A stretch of DNA of 24,158 nucleotides from DASYHS01 sp035998295 (GCF_035998295.1 NZ_DASYHS010000123.1:1-24158), one strand, 5' to 3'; numbered from the stretch's first letter, positions 16,113 through 24,034 are shown. Translations and numbers: made by a program. The notes: generated from the letters alone by a model not told the origin.

Positions 16113-17348
16113 TCAGGCCGCGTCCAGCCCGTAGGCGGTGTGGAGCGCCCGCAGCGCCAGCTCCGTGTACTCCTCCGCGATCAGCACGCTGACCTTGATC
16201 TCGGAGGTGGAGATGACCTGTATGTTGATGCCCTTCTCGGCCAGTGCCGCGAACATGCGCTGGGCGACGCCCGCGTGGCTGCGCATGCCGACGCCGATCA
16301 CCGACACCTTGACGACGTTCGGGTCGGTGGTCATCCGCCGGTAGCCGAGGTCCTCGCGCGCCAGCTCCAGCACCTGCTTCGCGCGGTCGAGGTCGCTCTT
16401 GGTGACCGTGAAGGTCAGGTCGGTGGCCGTGCCGTCCTCGGACACGTTCTGGACGATCATGTCCACGTTGACCGCCGCATCGGCGAGCGGCCCGAAGATG
16501 TGCGCGGCAACGCCGGGACGGTCGGCCACGCCAATCAGGGTGATCTTCGCCTCATCACGGCTGTAGGCGATGCCGCTGACCAGTTCCTGTTCCACGATCT
16601 CGTCCTCGTCAACCACAAGGGTGCCCGGCAACGCGCTGCCGGGCGCTTGTTCGAAGCTGCTCAGCACCTGCACGCGCACGCGGTGCTTCATGGCCATCTC
16701 GACCGAGCGGGTCTGGAGCACCTTGGCCCCGAGCGACGCCATCTCCAGCATCTCCTCGTAGGTGATGCGGGAGAGCTTGCGCGCCTTGGCGACGATCCGC
16801 GGGTCGGTCGTGTAGACGCCGTCGACGTCGGTGTAGATGTCGCACCGGTCCGCGTCCAGCGCCGCCGCCAGCGCCACCGCCGAGGTGTCCGACCCGCCGC
16901 GCCCCAGCGTCGCGATGCGGCCCTGCGGCGAGATGCCCTGGAAGCCGGCGATCACCGCCACCTCCCCGGACGAGAGCCGGCGGTCGAGCTCGGTCGTGTC
17001 GATCTCGACGATGCGCGCCTTCGCGTGCACGCCGTCGGTGCGGATCGGGATCTGCCAGCCGTGCCAGGAGCGCGCCGGGATGCCGATCTCCTGGAGTGCC
17101 AGCGCCAGCAGGCCGCTGGTCACGTTCTCGCCGGAGGAGACGACGGCGTCGTATTCGCGCGCGTCGTGCAGCGGCGAGATCTCCCGGCAATAGGAAACGA
17201 GCTGGTTGGTCACGCCCGCCATGGCCGAGACGACCACGGCCACCTGATGGCCGGCCCGGACCTCCGCCTCGACCTTGCGGGCGACGTTCCTGATGCGCTC
17301 GATGTCGCCGACGGAAGTGCCGCCGAACTTGAGAACGATCCGCGCCAT
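16113..17348 (-). CDS. lysC: Aspartate kinase
   Basis: Phosphorylates aspartate, the entry step to lysine, threonine, methionine and diaminopimelate. The 411-aa protein begins with the kinase signature KFGGTSVGDIERI (residues 7-19), includes the SSGENVTSGLLA and GRGGSDTSAVALAAAL substrate/ATP blocks, and ends with two ACT domains (about 265-335 and 345-405). The latter are feedback sensors for lysine and/or threonine, with the VSVIGVGMRSHAGVA segment in the second. The start is ATG 17348. It diverges from ubiG across a 190-base gap. A monofunctional kinase; no homoserine dehydrogenase is fused. Confidence 0.97.
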   Translation of the reverse strand: MARIVLKFGGTSVGDIERIRNVARKVEAEVRAGHQVAVVVSAMAGVTNQLVSYCREISPLHDAREYDAVVSSGENVTSGLLALALQEIGIPARSWHGWQIPIRTDGVHAKARIVEIDTTELDRRLSSGEVAVIAGFQGISPQGRIATLGRGGSDTSAVALAAALDADRCDIYTDVDGVYTTDPRIVAKARKLSRITYEEMLEMASLGAKVLQTRSVEMAMKHRVRVQVLSSFEQAPGSALPGTLVVDEDEIVEQELVSGIAYSRDEAKITLIGVADRPGVAAHIFGPLADAAVNVDMIVQNVSEDGTATDLTFTVTKSDLDRAKQVLELAREDLGYRRMTTDPNVVKVSVIGVGMRSHAGVAQRMFAALAEKGINIQVISTSEIKVSVLIAEEYTELALRALHTAYGLDAA

Positions 17349-17453
17349 GCCTCGTTAGCCCCATTCCCCGTAAGTCGCACTGCAAGCCCCTGCGGTCCAC
17401 CCGGCGGACACGCCCGCCGACAGAGAGGGGGGCCTGCTTTGCTGGCGGTTCCA

Positions 17454-17482
17454 TTGCCGGAGCGAGGCGCGGTATCCATACT
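17454..17482 (+). promoter_or_regulatory. Probable ubiG promoter
   Basis: TTGCCG (17454-17459) and CATACT (17477-17482) are spaced by 17 bases; each matches the sigma-70 consensus at four of six positions. The predicted start lies about 50 bp before the ubiG ATG. No convincing partner promoter for lysC was found on the other strand of the gap. Confidence 0.45.
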
Positions 17483-17538
17483 CCGTTGCCGGGGCCCAAC
17501 GCAAGCGCCCCCCGAACCGATCGATCGAGGAACCGACC

Positions 17539-18315
17539 ATGACCGCCGTCCCCCGACGCCCGAACGACCAGGATCCCGCGGCCGGCGGCACCGTCGATGC
17601 CGGCGAGATCTCGCGCTTCGGGGCGATCGCCGCCGAATGGTGGGACCCCGACGGCAAGTTCCGGCCGCTGCACCGCTACAATCCGGTGCGCGTGCGCTAC
17701 CTGCGCGACGCCGTCTGCCGGCATTTCGGCCGCGACCCCGAAGGCCCGCTGCCGCTGAAGGGCCTGCGGATCGTCGACGTCGGCTGCGGCGGCGGCCTTC
17801 TGGCCGAGCCGCTCTCGCGCATGGGCGCGGAGGTACTGGGAATCGACGCCGGCGAGACGACGGTCGAGGTCGCCCGCCTGCACGCGGCCGAGAGCGGGGC
17901 CGAGGTCGCCTACCGGCGCGCCAGCGCGGAGGAACTGGTCGCGGAGGGCCGGCGGTTCGACGTCGTCGTGGCGCTGGAAGTGGTGGAGCACGTCGCCGAC
18001 GTGCCGCTGTTCCTGGACGCCCTGGCGCGGCTGACGGCGCCGGAGGGGATGGTGGCGATGGCGACCATCAACCGGACGCCGAAGGCCTTCGCGCTGGCCA
18101 TCGTCGGGGCGGAATGGGTGCTGCGCTGGCTGCCGCGCGGCACCCACGACTGGCGCAAGTTCCTGCGCCCTTCCGAGCTGGCGGCCGGCCTGCGCCGCAC
18201 CGGCCTGCGGGTGCGCGACGTGCAGGGGGTCGTGTACTCCCCCCTGCGCGGCACCTTCTCGCTCGACCCACGCGACCTGGACGTCAACTACATGCTGTGG
18301 GCGAGCCGGGACTGA
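17539..18315 (+). CDS. ubiG: Ubiquinone biosynthesis O-methyltransferase
   Basis: SAM-dependent enzyme that performs both O-methylations in ubiquinone synthesis, at the inner face of the membrane. The 258-aa protein has the family start SRFGAIAAEWWDPDGKFRPLHRYNPVR (26-52), SAM motif I VDVGCGGGLLAEPL (79-92), the acidic GIDAGE motif, VVALEVVEHVADV motif, and the amphipathic lipid-contact segment TINRTPKAFALAIVGAEWVLRWLP-type region near 175-198. It ends with the typical DVNYMLWASRD. ATG 17539 is preceded by GAGGAACC. It is divergent from lysC, a common arrangement in alphaproteobacteria, and converges on the DUF1178 gene. Confidence 0.97.
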   Translation: MTAVPRRPNDQDPAAGGTVDAGEISRFGAIAAEWWDPDGKFRPLHRYNPVRVRYLRDAVCRHFGRDPEGPLPLKGLRIVDVGCGGGLLAEPLSRMGAEVLGIDAGETTVEVARLHAAESGAEVAYRRASAEELVAEGRRFDVVVALEVVEHVADVPLFLDALARLTAPEGMVAMATINRTPKAFALAIVGAEWVLRWLPRGTHDWRKFLRPSELAAGLRRTGLRVRDVQGVVYSPLRGTFSLDPRDLDVNYMLWASRD

Positions 18316-18320
18316 AGCCT

Positions 18321-18335
18321 CCGCCGCTCCGGCGG
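18321..18335. terminator. GC hairpin between ubiG and the DUF1178 gene
   Basis: CCGCCG (18321-18326), loop CTC, CGGCGG (18330-18335), in the 30-base gap between two converging stop codons. There is no T tract on either side, so its strength as a terminator is uncertain. Confidence 0.45.
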
Positions 18336-18345
18336 CGGGGAAACG

Positions 18346-18765
18346 TCAGGAATTCGTCCGCGGCACCCAGGGAATGCGGCTGAACGTGACACCTTCCTCG
18401 GACAGCTGGGCGGCCTCCTCGGCCGTGGCCTCGCCGTAGATGTCGCGGCGCTCGGTCTCGCCGTAATGGATCTTGCGCGCCTCCTCGGCGAAGCTGTCGC
18501 CGACGTAGTCGCAGTTCTCCTCGACCTTGCGGCGCAGGTCCACCAGCTCGCGCATGATCTCCGCCGCCTGGCGGCGTTTCTCCTCGTCCTTGCCGGAACG
18601 TGCCTTGGCGATGCGCGGCGCCATCGGCGCCTTGCGGACGTCCGCGTCCCCGCAGGCCGGGCAGGCGACCTCGCCCGCGGCGGCCTGGGCCTCGTAGGCC
18701 TCGCCGTTGCGGAACCAGGCCTCGAAGCCGTGGCCCTTGGCGCATTGCAGTTCGAACAGGATCAT
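18346..18765 (-). CDS. DUF1178 family protein
   Basis: A 139-aa protein starting MILFELQCAKGHGFEAWFR, the hallmark of DUF1178. C8 and H12 in the head and the pair C35-x2-C38 (CPAC) suggest a zinc ribbon. A helical middle (PAEKRRQAAEIMRELVDLR-like, about 68-90) and a conserved tail with NCDYVGDSFAEEARKIHYG, RDIYGEAT and FSRIPWVPRTNS follow. The role is unknown. The start is set at ATG 18765 because upstream in-frame sequence lacks family features. It diverges from the methyltransferase gene, sharing an A/T-rich promoter patch, and converges on ubiG. Confidence 0.92.
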   Translation of the reverse strand: MILFELQCAKGHGFEAWFRNGEAYEAQAAAGEVACPACGDADVRKAPMAPRIAKARSGKDEEKRRQAAEIMRELVDLRRKVEENCDYVGDSFAEEARKIHYGETERRDIYGEATAEEAAQLSEEGVTFSRIPWVPRTNS

Positions 18766-18820
18766 CGTTGCATGCCCGTAACCGAAAGAACGCGGGGGGA
18801 GCGCCGGCGCGTTCCCGCTG

Positions 18821-18830
18821 TAATATACAT
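18821..18830. promoter_or_regulatory. A/T-rich -10 patch shared by divergent genes
   Basis: TAATATACAT stands out in a GC-rich gap of 98 bases between DUF1178 and the methyltransferase gene. On the plus strand it is preceded by TG, giving an extended -10. On the minus strand it offers TATATT with a TTGGCC about 15 bases upstream. Either strand could use it; neither -35 is good. Confidence 0.4.
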
Positions 18831-18863
18831 CCGAGATCGGGAGGCCAAGACGGAAGGACAAGG

Positions 18864-19478
18864 ATGCCGGACATCGAAAATCGCCCGACGCCCCCGGCCG
18901 GCCTGCGCCCGCCCCCGTCCCCTTGGATCGCCCGCTTCGCCCCGCTGGTGCGCGCCGGCGGCCCGGTGCTCGACCTCGCCTGCGGCGGCGGGCGGCACCT
19001 GCGCCACTTCCTCGGCCGCGGGCACGCGGTGACGGGCGTCGACCTCGACCTGCGCGGCGTCGCCGACCTCGCCGGGACGCCGGGGGTCGAACTCGTCGCG
19101 GCCGACCTCGAGCAGGGAAACCCCTGGCCGCTGCCGGGCCGGCGCTTCGCCGCCGTGATCGTCGCCAACTACCTCCACCGGCCGCTGCTCGACGCCCTCG
19201 CCGCCGCCCTCGAACCCGGCGGGCTGCTGCTCTACGAGACGTTCATGCGCGGCAACGGGCGCTTCGGCCGGCCCTCCTCGCCCGACTTCCTGCTGCGCAG
19301 CGGCGAGCTGCTGGAATTCGCCCGCGGCCGGCTGCAGGTGATCGCGTTCGAGCAGGGGGAGGTCTCCTCGCCGAAGGCCGCGGTCGTCCAGCGCCTTGCC
19401 GCCTGCGCGCCGGTCCCGGCGCCCGACCTCGACGGCGAGCCCGAGCCGCGACCACTGCCCGGGCCGCTGCCGGCCTGA
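18864..19478 (+). CDS. Class I SAM-dependent methyltransferase
   Basis: A 204-aa soluble protein with one Rossmann methyltransferase domain. Motif I is VLDLACGGGRHLRHFLGRG (about 39-57), followed by the acidic strand end GVDLDL, then FAAVIVANYLHRPLLDAL (motif IV region) and LEPGGLLLYETFM. It resembles the small TehB-like methyltransferases, but the substrate is unknown. ATG 18864 has a good purine-rich site (AAGGACAAGG) just upstream. The C-terminus is Pro-rich. It converges on the DnaJ-like gene with only two bases between stop codons, so the two transcripts must overlap. Confidence 0.88.
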   Translation: MPDIENRPTPPAGLRPPPSPWIARFAPLVRAGGPVLDLACGGGRHLRHFLGRGHAVTGVDLDLRGVADLAGTPGVELVAADLEQGNPWPLPGRRFAAVIVANYLHRPLLDALAAALEPGGLLLYETFMRGNGRFGRPSSPDFLLRSGELLEFARGRLQVIAFEQGEVSSPKAAVVQRLAACAPVPAPDLDGEPEPRPLPGPLPA

Positions 19479-19480
19479 CC

Positions 19481-20467
19481 TCACGCGAACAGCCCGTGCC
19501 GCGGATCGAAGTCGCGGGTCCCGGCGCGCGTGCGCAGGAAGTCCGCGAGCCCGTCGTCGGCATCCGGCCCCAGCACGATCCTCAGCGTGACGATCAGGTC
19601 GCCGGGCGGGCGGCCCTTGCGGTGGACGCCCCTGCCCTTGAGGCGCAGCACCGTGCCGCCGTCGGAGCGCGGCGGGATCGTCAGCATCACCGGCTTTCCG
19701 AGCGTCGGCGTCCGGACCCGTGCGCCGAGGACCGCCTCGTCCAGGGTGACCGGGAGGTCGAGATGGACGTCGTCGCCGACCCGGCGGAACGCCGGGTGAG
19801 GCAGGACCGAGACCTGGACCAGCGCGTCGCCGGCCGCGCCGCCGACCGCCCCGCCGACCGGGCCCGGCGCGCCGAGCCCGCGCAGGCGCAAGGTCGCGCC
19901 GTCCTCGATCCCGGCCGGGATCGCGACGTCGACCGTGCGCCCGTCGCGCAACGCCAGCCGCCGCGTCCCGCCCAGGGCCGCGGTCGGGAAGTCGACCTCG
20001 ATCCGGTAGCTCTCGTCGGCGCCGGCGGTCCCGCGGCCGGCGCGTCCACTCCTGCGCCCGGCGCCTCCGCTGCCCCCTCCGCCGGCGCCTGCGCGCCCGC
20101 GGCCGGCGAACATGCCCTCGAACAGCTCCTCCAGGTCCAGCTCGTGCACGCGCGCGCCGGAGAAGGGATCGCCGCCGGCGGCACGGAAGCCGCCGAAGCC
20201 GCCCTCGAAGCCCTGCTTGAACCCGCCGGCGCCGAACGGCGTCTCGTTCCCGGCCGCGTCGATCTCGCCGCGATCGAAACGGGCTCGCTTCTCCGGGTCG
20301 GACAGGAGGTCGTAGGCGGCGTTGATCGCCTTGAAGCGCTCCCCCGCCTCCGGCTTGCCGACGTTGAGGTCGGGATGATGCTTCTTCGCCAGCTTGCGGT
20401 AGGCGTCCCGGATCTCCTCCGCCGACGCCGTGCGGCTCACGCCCAGAACCGTGTACGGATTTTCCAT
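19481..20467 (-). CDS. DnaJ-family co-chaperone (CbpA-like J protein)
   Basis: Stimulates the ATPase of a DnaK-type Hsp70. The J domain occupies residues 1-70 with the HPD motif at 31-33. A Gly/Phe-rich region (about 78-118) and a second Gly/Arg/Ala-rich linker (about 120-150) follow. Two C-terminal beta-sandwich substrate-binding domains (about 152-310) include GAPGPVGG and GRGVHRKGRPPGDL. The CxxCxGxG zinc repeats of DnaJ proper are absent, so this is a class B, CbpA/DjlA-like protein of 328 aa and not the main DnaJ. The start is ATG 20467, preceded by GAGGGGGTT; upstream in-frame ATG 20506 adds thirteen residues before the J domain. An M48 peptidase lies upstream on the same strand. Confidence 0.92.
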   Translation of the reverse strand: MENPYTVLGVSRTASAEEIRDAYRKLAKKHHPDLNVGKPEAGERFKAINAAYDLLSDPEKRARFDRGEIDAAGNETPFGAGGFKQGFEGGFGGFRAAGGDPFSGARVHELDLEELFEGMFAGRGRAGAGGGGSGGAGRRSGRAGRGTAGADESYRIEVDFPTAALGGTRRLALRDGRTVDVAIPAGIEDGATLRLRGLGAPGPVGGAVGGAAGDALVQVSVLPHPAFRRVGDDVHLDLPVTLDEAVLGARVRTPTLGKPVMLTIPPRSDGGTVLRLKGRGVHRKGRPPGDLIVTLRIVLGPDADDGLADFLRTRAGTRDFDPRHGLFA

Positions 20468-20527
20468 GGCAACCCCCTCGAACAGCCCCTTTCCACCAAT
20501 TCGCAATCGCCCCGCAGCCGCCCCGGA

Positions 20528-21460
20528 TCACAGCCGCAGGACGCCGCGCCGCGGCCAGGCACCGGGAATCCAGATCGCCCGCGGCTCCGATGCTGGCACC
20601 CGGCGCGCGGGCGCCATCCGCGCCAGCCGCTCGATCCGCTCGCACGTCAGCGGGTGGGTGCGCAGGACGCGCGCCCACCACGGCACGCCGGCCCGGCCGA
20701 ACCCTTCCCAGAAATCGTCCCGGACGCGGGACAGGACCCGCAAGGCGCCGGCCAGTCCCTCCGGGTCGCCGGTCAGCTCGACGGCCGCGGCATCGGCGTC
20801 GAACTCCCGCACCCGGGACAGCCGCAGCCACAGCAGGTCGCCCAGCATCGGCGCCGCGGCGAGCACCAGCAGCGCGCCCCACGGCATCGTGCCGCCCGCA
20901 CCGGCGAGGAACGGCCAGATCAGCAGGGCCGCGACCAGCCCGACGGTGCACAGCGTGCGCGTGGTGCCGGCCGCGACCGCGCCGAGGCGCAGGAACCAGG
21001 TGTCGTTCGCGCGGATGTGGCTGATCTCGTGCGCCAGCACGCCCACGACCTCGCGGGGGGTCAGCGTCTGCAGCAGGCCGGTCGAGACGGCGACGGCCCC
21101 CCTCTCGCCGCCGACCGCGAAGGCCTGGAGCCCGCGCGACGGCACGAGATAGAGCCGCGGCTGCCCGGGCAGGCCTGCCCGGCGCGACAGCTCGGCGACG
21201 ATGTCGACGAGTTCCGGGGCGAACCACCGGTCGACCGGCCGCGCGCCGGTGGCGCGCAGCACCAGTTCGGGCGCGCCCTGCCCCAGCGCGAAGCCGACGG
21301 CGCCCGTTGCGAGCGCGATCGCCGCACCCTGCGCGCCGGCGAGGCTCCAGCCCGCGGCGGCCAGCAACAGCGTCATGGCCAGCATCGTCAGCGCGGAGGC
21401 CCGCAGGTGCCGGCGCCGCTGCTCCTCCAGATGCCGCTTGTCGAGATGCCGGACGATCAT
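20528..21460 (-). CDS. M48 family membrane metallopeptidase (HtpX-like)
   Basis: Zinc endopeptidase of the inner membrane, related to HtpX, which degrades misfolded membrane proteins. From ATG 21460 it has 310 aa. Two N-terminal membrane segments (about 22-42 and 44-64) precede the zinc motif HEISH (144-148). A further hydrophobic pair (about 158-205) precedes the third ligand in VREFDADAAA (E219). The C-terminus has the conserved THPLTCERIERLARM. In-frame sequence up to 21634 is Arg/Pro-rich and unlike the family. A short out-of-frame reading frame with a much better ribosome site precedes it. Neighbouring DnaJ-like and clpB genes fit a protein-quality-control theme, though they may not share an operon. 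Confidence 0.9.
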   Translation of the reverse strand: MIVRHLDKRHLEEQRRRHLRASALTMLAMTLLLAAAGWSLAGAQGAAIALATGAVGFALGQGAPELVLRATGARPVDRWFAPELVDIVAELSRRAGLPGQPRLYLVPSRGLQAFAVGGERGAVAVSTGLLQTLTPREVVGVLAHEISHIRANDTWFLRLGAVAAGTTRTLCTVGLVAALLIWPFLAGAGGTMPWGALLVLAAAPMLGDLLWLRLSRVREFDADAAAVELTGDPEGLAGALRVLSRVRDDFWEGFGRAGVPWWARVLRTHPLTCERIERLARMAPARRVPASEPRAIWIPGAWPRRGVLRL

Positions 21461-21492
21461 GGCGGGTTCCCGGTCGGGCTCCCGGCGCCGCG

Positions 21493-21549
21493 TCACGCGG
21501 CGGCCCCGGAGCGTCGGCGGGCTCCCGGGCGGCGGTCGAGCGAAGTCAT
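21493..21549 (-). CDS. Possible 18-aa leader peptide upstream of the M48 peptidase
   Basis: ATG 21549 lies nine bases after a perfect AGGAGG, the best ribosome site in this region. It opens an 18-codon frame (MTSLDRRPGARRRSGAAA) ending in TGA at 21493, 32 bases before the M48 start, which has only a poor ribosome site. It could be a leader peptide that couples translation of the M48 gene. Two GATATC repeats (21554-21559 and 21571-21576) flank the ribosome site. No homology is recognised, and the coding potential is low by length alone. Confidence 0.3.
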   Translation of the reverse strand: MTSLDRRPGARRRSGAAA

Positions 21550-21648
21550 GTCCGATATCCTCCTGCGAGCGATATCCGGGACGGCCGCCGCGGCGGCTTC
21601 CCGAGGCGTCGGACCCGACAGCGGCATCCGACACCCGGGAATCTGGTA

Positions 21649-21677
21649 AGAAGGGACCCGCCCATCAAGGGCGGGCC
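21649..21677 (-). terminator. Intrinsic terminator after the amidase gene
   Basis: On the minus strand a 9-bp stem (21677-21669 with 21663-21655, CCCGCCC/GGGCGGG core plus one G-T and one G-C pair), loop TTGAT, then CTTCTT (21654-21649). It begins one base after the TGA of the amidase gene. The T tract is interrupted but present, so it should end the azlC-azlD-grxC-amidase transcript before the M48 unit. Confidence 0.7.
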
Positions 21678-21678
21678 G

Positions 21679-22515
21679 TCAGGGCACGCGGGTGACCTCG
21701 ATATGGCGGTCATGCGTCAGGGCGGGGACCATCCGGCGCGCCTCGTCGACGCGCGACAGGTCGAGCCGTGCCGTGACGATGCCCGGCTCCTCGCCGGCAT
21801 CGGCGAGCACCTCGCCCCAGGGGCTGACGATCAGCGAATGGCCGTAGGTGAGCCGGCCCTCGTCATGGGTGCCGGTCTGGGCCGGGGCCAGGACGAAGCA
21901 GCCGGTCTCGATCGCGCGGGCCCGGAGCAGGACGTGCCAGTGCGCGCGGCCCGTCGGCACGGTGAACGCGGCGGGCACGGTCAGGATGCGGGCGCCGGCA
22001 TGCGCCAGCGCGCGGTAGAGATGGGGGAAGCGGAGGTCGTAGCAGACCGTCATGCCGACCCCGCCCCACGGCGTGTCCGCCAGCACCGCGCGGTCGCCGG
22101 GACGGAACGTCGCCGACTCGCGGTAGCTCTCGCCCTCGGCGAGGTCGACGTCGAACATGTGGATCTTGTCGTAGCGCGCCCGGACCTCGCCATCGGCGCC
22201 GATGAGGACGCTGCGGTTGGCCGCGCGCCCGTCGTCGAGCAGGACGGCGAGGCTGCCGACCAGCAGCCAGGCGCCGGTCTCGCGCGCAAGCTCGCGGAAG
22301 AACGGCAGCGCCGGGTGTTCGTCCTCCCGGCGGGCGCGGGCGAGCACCTTGGCCCGGCCCTGGACGACCATGGTGACGTTCTCCGGCATCGCGATCAGCT
22401 CGGCGCCGGCGTCGCGGGCACGGCGCACCAGCTCGCCCGCCCGCTCCAGGTTGGGGCCGATCTCCGGCCCGGCGTTGACCTGGACGCAGGCGACGTCGAG
22501 GGTCCCGGCGCTCAT
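21679..22515 (-). CDS. Carbon-nitrogen hydrolase (Nit1-type, probable deaminated glutathione amidase)
   Basis: Cytosolic nitrilase-superfamily amidase of 278 aa. The catalytic triad is visible: E45 in MPENVTM, K117 in YDKIHMFDVDL, and C158 in VCYDLRFPHLYRAL. The KIHMFDVD and LRFPHLYRAL blocks are typical of the Nit branch that hydrolyses deaminated glutathione, a damage product made by transaminases. ATG 22515 overlaps the grxC stop as ATGA, giving translational coupling to a glutathione-dependent glutaredoxin; this supports the glutathione-repair assignment. A general omega-amidase acting on alpha-ketoglutaramate (NIT2 type) is the alternative. A terminator follows its stop. Confidence 0.9.
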   Translation of the reverse strand: MSAGTLDVACVQVNAGPEIGPNLERAGELVRRARDAGAELIAMPENVTMVVQGRAKVLARARREDEHPALPFFRELARETGAWLLVGSLAVLLDDGRAANRSVLIGADGEVRARYDKIHMFDVDLAEGESYRESATFRPGDRAVLADTPWGGVGMTVCYDLRFPHLYRALAHAGARILTVPAAFTVPTGRAHWHVLLRARAIETGCFVLAPAQTGTHDEGRLTYGHSLIVSPWGEVLADAGEEPGIVTARLDLSRVDEARRMVPALTHDRHIEVTRVP

Positions 22516-22772
22516 GACTGGCCGAGCATCGCGTCGAGCTTGCCCGCGCGATCCAACTCGTACAGGTCGTCGCAGCCGCCGATGCCTTCCCCGTCGATGA
22601 AGATCTGCGGGACGCTGGTGCGTCCGCCCGCCCGCTCCACCATCTCGGGGCGGCGCCGCGGGTTCTGCATCACGTCGACCTCCTCGAACTCCACGCCCTT
22701 CTCGGTCAGCAGCCGCTTGGCACGGTGGCAATACCCGCAGAAGGGGCTCGTATAGACGACGATTTCGGCCAT
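22512..22772 (-). CDS. grxC: Glutaredoxin 3
   Basis: Small cytosolic thiol-disulfide oxidoreductase (86 aa) that uses glutathione to reduce protein disulfides. The active site is C12-G-Y-C15 in YTSPFCGYCHRAK; many family members have CPYC, and Gly in place of Pro may change redox potential. The glutathione-binding TSVPQIFIDG segment with cis-Pro and the GGCDDLYEL segment are intact. ATG 22772 is used because family members begin right before IVVYTSPFC; it follows GGAG at eight bases. ATG 22793 would add seven residues. Its last bases overlap the amidase start (ATGA). Confidence 0.95.
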   Translation of the reverse strand: MAEIVVYTSPFCGYCHRAKRLLTEKGVEFEEVDVMQNPRRRPEMVERAGGRTSVPQIFIDGEGIGGCDDLYELDRAGKLDAMLGQS

Positions 22773-22848
22773 GCTCGGCTCCGCTGGTTGCATCCGACCC
22801 AGGGAATATGGTGTGGCGGCGGCGCTCCGCCAGCATCGAGCCGGCGCC

Positions 22849-23151
22849 TCATGCGGAAACGACCAGTCTCGCGGCCGCGACGGCGGCCACCCCCGCCAGG
22901 GCGGAGACGAGATCGCGGCCCGACAGCGCCATCGCCAGCCCGGCCGCGGCGATCCCCACCAGTTCCGGCACGCTGCCGCGGACCGCGGCCGGCGCGACGA
23001 TGCCGAGCATGACGCAGAGCGGCATCGCCTCCAGCGTCCGGTCGAGCCGGGCGCTCCTCGGCGCGTAGCGCATCAGGAAGAAGCCGCTCGCACGGCACGC
23101 GAACGAGGCGATCCCCAGGGCCACGAGGGCCGGAACGACGGAGCCGTCCAT
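22849..23151 (-). CDS. azlD: AzlD family branched-chain amino-acid transport subunit
   Basis: A 100-aa, very hydrophobic protein with about four membrane segments (near 4-20, 40-60, 62-78, 82-99) and the AzlD hallmark ACRASGFFLMR, then LDRTLEAMPLCVMLGIVAPA. It forms the small subunit of the AzlCD (LIV-E/YgaZH) exporter of branched-chain amino acids and analogues. ATG 23151 shares one base with the azlC stop codon (TGATG), so the two are translationally coupled and act together. It precedes grxC by 76 bases without a clear terminator. Confidence 0.9.
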   Translation of the reverse strand: MDGSVVPALVALGIASFACRASGFFLMRYAPRSARLDRTLEAMPLCVMLGIVAPAAVRGSVPELVGIAAAGLAMALSGRDLVSALAGVAAVAAARLVVSA

Positions 23152-23870
23152 CACGCCGGGCCGGACCTGAGGGCGGCGACCAGGCCGCCGGCCAGGCCCG
23201 CGCCGACGATCGCCCAGCCGGGCTGGCCCGCCCGGTCCAACGCCACCGCGACCAGGACGGCCGCCGCCGCGGGCGCCAGATGCTTGCGGCCGCTCCAGCT
23301 TCCGACGAGCAGGGTCGTCGAGAAGGCGACGAGCATGAAGTCGAGGCCGACCCGCTGCGGATCGGGAACGAGGCCGCCCGCGACCCGGCCCGCCAGCGTG
23401 CCGCCGATCCAGGGCAGGAAAGTCGCCAGCCCGGTGCCCAGGACGAAGCCGGCGTCGTTCAGCCCCGCGGCGTGGCGATTGAGCGAGAGCGCCCAGTTGG
23501 CGTCGCCCAGCACGTAAAGGGAGGGATAGGTCTGCCACCACGGCAGCCGCCCCATCCAGGGGCGCAGCGCCGCCCCGTAAAGCACGTAGCGCGCGTTCAT
23601 CACCAGTACGGCGGCAACGACCGTCGCCAGCGCGGCGCCCCGGGACAATGTCTCGAGTGCCGCGAGCTGGGCGGAGCCCGAGAAGACCAGGGCGCTCATC
23701 AGCAGCGATTCGAGGGTGCTCAAGGGGACCTGCGCGGCCAGTGCGCCGAAGGCCACGCCGTACAGGACGACGCCAGGCGCGAGAGCCTGCCCCTGCAGGA
23801 AACCGCTGCGGACGCCGCGGAGCGTGAAGGTGACGGCTCCGTCGGAGCCGGCGCGGGAGGGGGGAGCCAT
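23151..23870 (-). CDS. azlC: AzlC family branched-chain amino-acid permease
   Basis: Large subunit of the AzlCD exporter in the inner membrane, 239 aa. The hydrophobic core begins with APGVVLYGVAFGALAAQ and includes the family blocks SALVFSGSAQLAALE, MNARYVLYGAALRPW and DANWALSLNR. Five to six membrane segments are apparent. ATG 23870 has AGGAAG eight bases upstream; the open frame back to 23921 adds seventeen basic residues with no ribosome site. A -10-like TATCAT lies on the minus strand at 23925-23920, but no matching -35 was found. It diverges from the patatin-like gene. Substrate specificity within branched-chain amino acids and their analogues cannot be read from sequence. Confidence 0.92.
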   Translation of the reverse strand: MAPPSRAGSDGAVTFTLRGVRSGFLQGQALAPGVVLYGVAFGALAAQVPLSTLESLLMSALVFSGSAQLAALETLSRGAALATVVAAVLVMNARYVLYGAALRPWMGRLPWWQTYPSLYVLGDANWALSLNRHAAGLNDAGFVLGTGLATFLPWIGGTLAGRVAGGLVPDPQRVGLDFMLVAFSTTLLVGSWSGRKHLAPAAAAVLVAVALDRAGQPGWAIVGAGLAGGLVAALRSGPA

Positions 23871-24034
23871 CGTGCGTCTTCCTGAAGAGGGGCCGGCAAG
23901 GGGCTTGGCAGCCCCGCGCATGATAGCCTAATCCGGACCGGCTCCGCGGCCAGGCGGTGCGATCGCCGGTTCGCGGCGAAATCCGGGCGCGGGCGGGCCG
24001 CGGGCGGTTATCCTGGCGCCGGAAGCGGGGGGAC

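Noticed and set aside
12626..16192. 1188-codon open frame on the plus strand
   Set aside because: It runs antisense to ptsP and the nitronate monooxygenase-like gene, has shadow-type composition, and shows no recognisable domain or ribosome site.
18762..21227. 821-codon open frame on the minus strand
   Set aside because: It crosses the methyltransferase, DnaJ-like and M48 genes in another frame and is almost all Arg, Gly, Ala and Pro.
22773..23150. Long minus-strand frame from 24102 as one large gene covering azlD
   Set aside because: Only its last 100 codons resemble a protein family (AzlD); the rest overlaps azlC in another frame.
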